DNA of 40,243 nucleotides from Hyphomicrobiales bacterium. GTDB taxonomy: Bacteria; Pseudomonadota; Alphaproteobacteria; Rhizobiales; Rhizobiaceae. A model generated the notes under the pieces. It did no database searches and was not told the DNA's origin. It saw only the letters and a list, made by a program, of their open reading frames with translations. This document shows, piece by piece, positions 35,339 to 40,243 of the stretch. The stretch is taken from assembly GCA_017305925.1 (NCBI GenBank), contig JAFKJW010000073.1, forward strand, positions 1 to 40,243, written 5' to 3'. How positions within the stretch are numbered: position 1 is the stretch's first letter; each line of letters opens with the position of its first letter. Position numbers and translations under genes: made by a program.

Positions 35339-35674
35339 ATGTCTAGCGTAAGAACTGCAAAATTCCAGATCGGCCAGGTCGTCCGCCACCGGATATTTCC
35401 GTTCCGTGGCGTCGTCTTCGACGTCGATCCGGAATTCGCGAACACCGAAGAATGGTACCAGTCGATCCCGGCCGAGATGCGCCCCAGCAAGGACCAGCCC
35501 TACTACCATCTGCTCGCGGAGAACGACGAGAGCGAATACATCGCCTATGTCTCGGAGCAGAACCTGCTCGACGACAGCGGCGGCAGGCCCGTGCGCCATC
35601 CGCAGATCAGGGAGATGTTCGGCAGGCGCGGCCCCAATGGACATTACCCGCCCAAGGACGGGGTTCGGCATTGA
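35339..35674 (+). CDS. hspQ: Heat shock protein HspQ
   Basis: 111 residues. HspQ (YccV-like, hemimethylated-DNA-binding domain family) is a small heat-shock protein; in enterobacteria it promotes Lon-mediated degradation. Seen: KFQIGQVVRHRIFPFRGVVF, VDPEFANTEEWYQSIP, DQPYYHLLAENDESEYIAYV and EQNLLDDSGGRPVRHP. The ATG at 35339 was chosen since the conserved domain begins 8 residues later; the long open frame upstream is antisense to the AEC gene. It ends 26 bases before a strong two-way terminator. Confidence 0.94.
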   Translation: MSSVRTAKFQIGQVVRHRIFPFRGVVFDVDPEFANTEEWYQSIPAEMRPSKDQPYYHLLAENDESEYIAYVSEQNLLDDSGGRPVRHPQIREMFGRRGPNGHYPPKDGVRH

Positions 35675-35700
35675 AAGGGCCGGGCGAGGACGGATAGAAA

Positions 35701-35737
35701 GAAAAAGGGCGGGGAATTTCCCCGCCCTTTTTCTTTT
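35701..35737. terminator. Bidirectional rho-independent terminator between hspQ and the ialB-like gene
   Basis: GAAAAAGGGCGGGGA and TCCCCGCCCTTTTTC form a perfect 15-bp stem with a 3-base loop, with A-rich and T-rich flanks on both sides. It gives a T-run for hspQ on the plus strand (CTTTTTCTTTT) and for the convergent gene on the minus strand. Confidence 0.92.
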
Positions 35738-35755
35738 CTGAATGCCGGCCGGCGG

Positions 35756-36379
35756 TCAGTTGGCGTTCTTCGCCTTGTCCTGCTCGTCCTTGAGCTTCTT
35801 GGTCAGGTCCTCGCTGTTTTTCGCGACGTAGTCCTGGAGCTTCTTCTGGCGATCCTCGATGTCGGACTGCTGCAAGGCCGGTCCGTCGAACGCGTCGCTG
35901 AAGCCCTTGAGGGAAACCTTGACCGGATTCTGCTGGTTCTGGAAGTTCACCGACGTCAGCGTCAGGTCGGCGCCCTTCTTGAAGGACGTGACCAACGCGT
36001 CGGTCAGCGGCACCTCGGCCACGCAACGGTCCGGAAAGCAGATCACGTAGTCGAGCTTCTGGGCCTTGCCGCCGTTGACCTGAAGGCCGATGCCGGGCGG
36101 AACCAGGCGGCCCGTGGGGACCGTGACCTGGAAGACCTTGCGGTTGACCTTGCCCTTCAGCTCGATCAGGCTGACGCCGGTGACGAGCTGGCCGTTGGCC
36201 GCCACGACGATGTTCTGGACGTTGCAGATATCGACGTCCTGCTGCTTGGTGCAGGCCTTGAACCATCCCTGGGGCGCCTGCTGCTGCTGCGCGGAGGCAG
36301 GCATCGCGCAAACGGCAGCGGCGCCGGCCACCACTGCGAAAATGGAAGCGGCCTTGCCGATCGATCCGTTCATCCTCAT
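35756..36379 (-). CDS. Invasion-associated locus B (IalB) family protein
   Basis: 207 residues. Secreted or periplasmic IalB family; named for a Bartonella protein linked to erythrocyte invasion, but widespread in non-pathogenic rhizobia, where its role is unknown. Seen: a signal peptide (about 1-30, ending P-A-S-A), the family start P-Q-G-W-F-K-A-C, paired Cys residues (ACTKQQDVDIC and VICFPDRC), QVTVPTGRLVPPGIGLQV, and a Lys/Asp-rich coiled C-terminus from about 175. The ATG at 36379 has AGAGGA just upstream; a second ATG lies two codons later. It shares a 219-base divergent region with the peptide-binding gene. Confidence 0.92.
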   Translation of the reverse strand: MRMNGSIGKAASIFAVVAGAAAVCAMPASAQQQQAPQGWFKACTKQQDVDICNVQNIVVAANGQLVTGVSLIELKGKVNRKVFQVTVPTGRLVPPGIGLQVNGGKAQKLDYVICFPDRCVAEVPLTDALVTSFKKGADLTLTSVNFQNQQNPVKVSLKGFSDAFDGPALQQSDIEDRQKKLQDYVAKNSEDLTKKLKDEQDKAKNAN

Positions 36380-36430
36380 GAATTCCTCTTCTCTGTCGCG
36401 CCTTGCGTCGGCCGGGTTCCGTGTCGGCTA

Positions 36431-36455
36431 CCTGTTGTGCAATTGAGGCAACAGG
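36431..36455. promoter_or_regulatory. Inverted repeat in the ialB/peptide-binding divergent region
   Basis: CCTGTTG (36431-36437) and CAACAGG (36449-36455) are perfect inverted half-sites separated by 11 bases, and a further CCTGTTA half-site lies at about 36470. This spacing suits a regulator dimer, but no regulator family is identified. Confidence 0.35.
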
Positions 36456-36598
36456 ATGACTTGGCGTCGCCTGTTACACCGGCCGATGGCGAGAATCCAG
36501 CCGAAAGCGTCGCCCTCATGCAGGAGCGCGGCGGCCTTTCCTGCGTTTGCGCGTGATAGTCTGACGCCCGAATCAGATCCCGTCGACTGGAGAGCCCC

Positions 36599-38404
36599 GT
36601 GGGCCGCATGACCGAACTCCTGGCCGCGCTTCTGTTCGGCCTCGCGCTTCTTCCCGGACAGGCGTCGGCGCAGAAGAGCTACGCCATCGCCATGCATGGC
36701 GACCCTGCCCTGCCCGCCGATTTCAGGAACTTCCCCTACGCCAATCCGGATGCTCCCAAGGGGGGTCGGATCGACTATGCCTGGCCGGGGAGCTTCGACA
36801 GCGTCAATCCCTTCATCGTGCAGGGCAGCGCGGCGCGCGGCAGCGTCGACCTCATGTTCGGCAACAACGTCTTCGACACGCTGATGATGCGTTCGGCCGA
36901 CGAGCCGTTCACGCTCTATCCGCTGCTGGCGAAGACCGTCGAGACGGACGACGAGCGCAGCTTCGCGGAGTTCACGCTGGACGAGCGCGCCCGCTTCTCC
37001 GACGGCACGCCCGTCACGCCGGAAGACGTCATCTTCACGCTGAAGCTGCTCGCCGAGAAGGGTCTGCCGCGCTACGCCGTGACCGCCGACAAGGTGGCGA
37101 AGATGGAGAAGGTCGGCGCGCTCGGCGTGCGCTTCACCTTCAAGCGCCCGGACCGCGAGCTGCCGCTGATCCTCGGGCTCTTGCCGATCCTGCCCGAGCA
37201 CGCGATCGACCGGGAGACCTTCGACCGCTCGACCCTCAAGCCGATGATCGGCAGCGGGCCCTATCGCCTGACCGAGGTGAGGCCGGGGGAAAGCGTGACC
37301 TTCACGCGCAATCCCGACTACTGGGCAAAGGACATTCCATCCAAGCGCGGCTTCGACAATTTCGACCGGATCCGGCTGACCTACTATCGCGACGAGAACG
37401 CGCTCTTCGAGGCCTTCAAGAAAGGCCTGATCGACACGATGATCGACGAGAACAGCGGGCGCTGGAGCACGCAGTACGACTTTCCGGCGGTGAAGTCGGG
37501 CGCGCTGATCCGCGAGACGCTTGCCAACAAGCTACCGTCCGGCATGTTCGGCATCGTCATGAACACGCGGCGGCCGGTCTTCTCGGACGTGCGCGTGCGC
37601 GACGCGCTGACCTCCATGTTCGACTTCGAATGGGTGAACCGCACGCTCTTCTCCGGCTTCTACAAGCGCATCCGCAGCTTCTTCGACAATTCCGATCTTT
37701 CTTCCGCGGGCAGTCCGGCGAATGAGACGGAGAAGGCCCTGCTGGCGCCCTTCCCGGACGCCGTCCGGCCCGACATCATGGAAAAAGGCTGGACGCCGCC
37801 GGCCTCGAACGGCAGCGGCCGCGACCGCAACTTCCTGCGCGTCGGCTACGACAAGCTGAAAGCGGCCGGGTTCTCGCTCAAGGACGGGCATATGGTGGAC
37901 GCCAAAGGCGTGCCGCTGCAATTCGAGATCATGCTCAAGGGCAACGAGAACGACCAGATCGCCATCGCCTTCCAGGATACGCTGCGCAAGATCGGCATCG
38001 AGACCGTGGTGCGGCCCGTCGACGCGGCGCAGTACCAGTCGCGGCTCAACTCCTACGATTTCGACGCGATCTTCTTCCGCTATGTCGCCTCGCTGTCTCC
38101 CGGCGTCGAGCAGGCGAGCCGCTGGGGCTCCGAGGTGCGGGACAAGCCGGGCACCTACAATTATGCCGGCGTGGCCAATCCGGCCGTCGACGCGCTGCTC
38201 GACGCCATGCTTTCCGCGCGCACGCGGCCGGACTTCGTCAGCGCCGTGCGCGCCCTTGATCGCACGCTCCTGTCGGGCTCTTATGTCATCCCGCTCTATT
38301 TCAAGCCGGATCAGTGGGTGGCGCGCTGGAAGCGCATAGAGCGCCCCGACATGACGCCGATCCAGGGCGTGCAGTTCCCGACATGGTGGGTGCGCAAGGA
38401 GTGA
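36599..38404 (+). CDS. Extracellular solute-binding protein family 5 (YejA-like, peptide type)
   Basis: 601 residues. Periplasmic binding protein of an oligopeptide/microcin C-type ABC importer. Seen: a signal peptide (MTELLAALLFGLALLPGQ, ending A-S-A at 24) without a lipobox, then MHGDPALPADFRNFPYANPD followed by APKGG, the YejA-subfamily opening; FTLDERARFSDGTPVTPEDV and SGPYRLTEVRPGESVTFTRN, the SBP_bac_5 hallmarks; the C-terminus ends in P-T-W-W-V. The start is GTG at 36599 with GGAG 6 bases upstream; an ATG at 36608 is possible but badly spaced. No permease or ATPase gene follows, so it is an orphan here; the stop overlaps the start region of the next gene (TGATG). Confidence 0.94.
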   Translation: MGRMTELLAALLFGLALLPGQASAQKSYAIAMHGDPALPADFRNFPYANPDAPKGGRIDYAWPGSFDSVNPFIVQGSAARGSVDLMFGNNVFDTLMMRSADEPFTLYPLLAKTVETDDERSFAEFTLDERARFSDGTPVTPEDVIFTLKLLAEKGLPRYAVTADKVAKMEKVGALGVRFTFKRPDRELPLILGLLPILPEHAIDRETFDRSTLKPMIGSGPYRLTEVRPGESVTFTRNPDYWAKDIPSKRGFDNFDRIRLTYYRDENALFEAFKKGLIDTMIDENSGRWSTQYDFPAVKSGALIRETLANKLPSGMFGIVMNTRRPVFSDVRVRDALTSMFDFEWVNRTLFSGFYKRIRSFFDNSDLSSAGSPANETEKALLAPFPDAVRPDIMEKGWTPPASNGSGRDRNFLRVGYDKLKAAGFSLKDGHMVDAKGVPLQFEIMLKGNENDQIAIAFQDTLRKIGIETVVRPVDAAQYQSRLNSYDFDAIFFRYVASLSPGVEQASRWGSEVRDKPGTYNYAGVANPAVDALLDAMLSARTRPDFVSAVRALDRTLLSGSYVIPLYFKPDQWVARWKRIERPDMTPIQGVQFPTWWVRKE

Positions 38405-38409
38405 TGAGA

Positions 38410-39084
38410 ATGAGCCGAAGCACCGTGATCGTCGACGTGGTATCCGATGTCGTGTGTCCATGGTGCTATATCGGCCAGAAGCGCCTCGCACGCGCCGTCG
38501 AGGCCGTTCCCGACTTGGCGGTTTCCGTGCGGTGGCGGCCCTACCAGCTCGATCCGACCATCCCGAAGGAAGGCAGGGACCGCCGCCGGTATATGATCGA
38601 CAAATTCGGCAGCGAGGAGCGCATCGCCGAGATCCATGCGCGGATCGAGGAGCTCGGCCGGGCGGAAGGCATCGATTTCGCCTTCGACAGGATCAAGGTC
38701 GCCCCCAACACGCTCGACGCGCACCGCGTCATCCGCTGGGCCGGCGGTGCGGGCGAAGCGGTGCAGGACGCGCTGGTGCGCAGGCTTTTCGCGCTGAATT
38801 TCGAGGAAGGCGCCGATGTCGGGGATCCGGAGGTGCTGGCCTCCGCCGCCGGCGAGGCCGGGCTCGACGCGGCCACGGTCGCGGCGATGCTGGCCACCGA
38901 CGCGGACAAGGCCGAGGTCGAGGAAGAGATTGCCACGGCCTCGCGCATGGGCATCAGCGGCGTGCCCTGCTTCATCCTCGACGCCAAATACGCCCTTGTG
39001 GGCGCGCAGGAGGCGGACGTGCTGGCCGACGCGCTGCGCAAGGTGGCGGCTGAAAGAACCGGAAGCCCGTCCGTCGGCGCTTGA
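38410..39084 (+). CDS. FrnE-like DsbA-family oxidoreductase
   Basis: 224 residues. Thioredoxin-fold protein of the DsbA/FrnE group (COG2761-type), thiol-disulfide exchange or 2-hydroxychromene-2-carboxylate isomerase-like. Seen: DVVSDVVCPWCYIGQKRL with the C16-P-W-C19 redox site, WRPYQLDPTIPKEGRDRR, a helical insertion with NTLDAHRVIRWA, and the cis-Pro loop G-I-S-G-V-P-C-F. No signal peptide, so cytoplasmic. The ATG at 38410 was chosen because AAGGAG (38396-38401) is 8 bases upstream; an ATG at 38404, which overlaps the upstream stop as TGATG, is only 2 bases from that site. Coupled to the peptide-binding gene; convergent with mfd. Confidence 0.93.
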   Translation: MSRSTVIVDVVSDVVCPWCYIGQKRLARAVEAVPDLAVSVRWRPYQLDPTIPKEGRDRRRYMIDKFGSEERIAEIHARIEELGRAEGIDFAFDRIKVAPNTLDAHRVIRWAGGAGEAVQDALVRRLFALNFEEGADVGDPEVLASAAGEAGLDAATVAAMLATDADKAEVEEEIATASRMGISGVPCFILDAKYALVGAQEADVLADALRKVAAERTGSPSVGA

Positions 39085-39096
39085 GCCGGATCGCGA

Positions 39097-40243
39097 TCAG
39101 GCGGCTGCCTTCTCCACCAGCCGCGCGAGCTGGGTCATCAGCACGGCGGAGCCGGCGAGCCGCTTGTCCGGCGTCGGCCATTCGCGCGCGAAGACCACGC
39201 TCTGGTCGGGTCGGATCTTCGCCAGCGACCCCTGCTCGCCGATGTAACGCACCAGGCCGGCCGGATTGGGGAACTCGCGCTTGCGGAAGTGAATGACCAC
39301 GCCCTTCGGCCCGGCGTCCAGCTTCTCGACATTGGCCCTGCGGCAGAGCCCCTTGATGAAGACGATCTTCAACAGGTGCCCGACCTCTTCCGGCAACGGG
39401 CCGAAACGATCGATCAGTTCGGCCCCGAACGCGTCGATCTCCTCCGGCGTCTCCAGCTCGCCGATGCGGCGATAGAGCCCGAGGCGAAGCTGGAGGTCCG
39501 GCACGTAGGTTTCCGGGATCATCACGGCCGTGCCCACGGAAATCTGCGGCGACCAGTCGCCGTCGGAGACCTCGCCCGTGCCGCGGATCTCGGCCACCGC
39601 TTCCTCCAGCATCTGCTGGTAGAGCTCGAAGCCGACCTCCTTGATGTGGCCGGACTGCTCCTCGCCCAAAAGATTGCCGGCGCCGCGTATGTCGAGGTCG
39701 TGGCTGGCGAGCTGGAAGCCCGCTCCCAGCGTGTCGAGCGATTGCAGCACCTTGAGGCGGCGGTCGGCGGTATCGGTGAGCTTCTTCCTGGGCGGCAGCG
39801 TGAACAATGCGTAGGCGCGCACCTTGGAACGCCCCACCCTGCCCCTGAGCTGGTAGAGCTGCGCCAGCCCGAACATGTCGGCGCGGTGGACGACCAGCGT
39901 GTTGGCGGTCGGGATGTCGAGGCCCGATTCCACGATCGTGGTGGAGAGCAGCACGTCGTACTGGCCGTCGTAGAAGGCGTTCATGATGTCGTCGAGCTCG
40001 CCCGGCGGCATCTGGCCGTGCGCCATGCCGACCTTCAGCTCCGGCACCTGCTCGTGCAGGAACTCCTTGACCTCGGCGAGATCGGAAATGCGCGGCACGA
40101 CATAAAAGCTCTGGCCGCCGCGATAGCGCTCGCGCAACAGCGTCTCGCGGATCACCAGCGGATCGAAGGGCGAGATGAATGTGCGCACCACCATGCGGTC
40201 CACCGGCGGCGTGGCGATCAGCGACAGCTCGCGCACGCCCGTC
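39097..40243 (-). CDS. mfd: Transcription-repair coupling factor Mfd, C-terminal part (5' partial)
   Basis: The frame is open to the window edge (T-G-V precedes R-E-L-S-L-I), so this is the last third of the gene; about 380 residues are visible. Mfd removes RNA polymerase stalled at DNA lesions and recruits UvrA. Seen: the helicase C-terminal domain with RTFISPFDPLVIRETLLRER, AHGQMPPGELD, VLLSTTIVESGLDIPTANTL and QLYQLRGRVGRSK (motif VI); the translocation (TRG/RAG) motif around LASHDLDIRGAGNLLGEEQS; and the C-terminal D7 domain from about LRLGLYRRIGELETPEEIDA. The stop at 39097 is 12 bases from the convergent FrnE-like gene. Confidence 0.96.
   Translation of the reverse strand, partial: TGVRELSLIATPPVDRMVVRTFISPFDPLVIRETLLRERYRGGQSFYVVPRISDLAEVKEFLHEQVPELKVGMAHGQMPPGELDDIMNAFYDGQYDVLLSTTIVESGLDIPTANTLVVHRADMFGLAQLYQLRGRVGRSKVRAYALFTLPPRKKLTDTADRRLKVLQSLDTLGAGFQLASHDLDIRGAGNLLGEEQSGHIKEVGFELYQQMLEEAVAEIRGTGEVSDGDWSPQISVGTAVMIPETYVPDLQLRLGLYRRIGELETPEEIDAFGAELIDRFGPLPEEVGHLLKIVFIKGLCRRANVEKLDAGPKGVVIHFRKREFPNPAGLVRYIGEQGSLAKIRPDQSVVFAREWPTPDKRLAGSAVLMTQLARLVEKAAA

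Noticed and set aside
1-40243. CRISPR arrays, tRNA/rRNA genes, phage or IS elements
   Set aside because: No regularly spaced repeats, no tRNA-like cloverleafs in the gaps, no transposase, integrase or phage genes in any well-supported frame.

Overview
The window reads as a chromosomal segment of a high-GC alphaproteobacterium of the order Hyphomicrobiales (Rhizobiales), probably near Phyllobacteriaceae/Mesorhizobium. Support: uniformly GC-rich coding sequence, a bacterial phosphatidylcholine synthase, a rhizobial-type LexA operator (GTTC-N7-GTTC) in front of lexA, a ppiD-trpD-trpC-moaC-moeA-lexA block, an IalB protein, HspQ, a UbiH/UbiF-family hydroxylase and a long inverted repeat like the intergenic palindromes of rhizobia. 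Genus is an inference. There is no phage, plasmid, insertion-sequence, CRISPR, rRNA or tRNA signal that I can see, and no gene-free stretch exceeds 300 bases.

Layout. 1-2912 (+): the 3' end of nnr (NAD(P)HX dehydratase domain) and an unrecognised secreted Cys-rich protein with one CXXCH motif. 2929-3146: a large imperfect palindrome. 3150-10241 (-): ppiD, trpD, trpC, moaC and moeA, tightly packed, then lexA with its own SOS-type promoter and a DUF72 gene. 10379-14711 (+): tpiA, secG, a TolA-like coiled-coil L,D-transpeptidase, ttcA and a small lower-GC GFA-family gene. 14755-21271 (-): tamA-tamB, with tamB broken by a one-base frameshift near its 3' end. 21459-24766 (+): a TerC-family membrane protein, rimO and a membrane acyltransferase.

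24824-29527 (-): a complete BMP-family (nucleoside-type) ABC importer, in the order ATPase, two permeases, binding protein. 29634-32991 (-): a run DUF2182, DUF1326, pcs, quinone oxidoreductase, in which DUF1326 and pcs overlap by four bases. 33056-34324 (+): a UbiH-like hydroxylase whose end overlaps a convergent AEC transporter (34262-35236, -). 35339-35674 (+): hspQ, separated by a strong two-way terminator from an ialB-like gene (35756-36379, -). 36599-39084 (+): an orphan YejA-like peptide-binding protein translationally coupled to a FrnE/DsbA-like protein. 39097-40243 (-): the 3' third of mfd, running off the window.

Most of the region is core housekeeping: tryptophan and molybdenum cofactor synthesis, DNA-damage control, envelope assembly (SecG, PpiD, TamA/TamB, L,D-transpeptidase), tRNA and ribosome modification, and glycolysis. 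The least explained parts are the CXXCH protein at 882-2912, the DUF2182-DUF1326-pcs unit, the TolA-like transpeptidase, and the lower-GC GFA segment next to the tamB lesion. I found no clear self-contained novel defence or mobile system.
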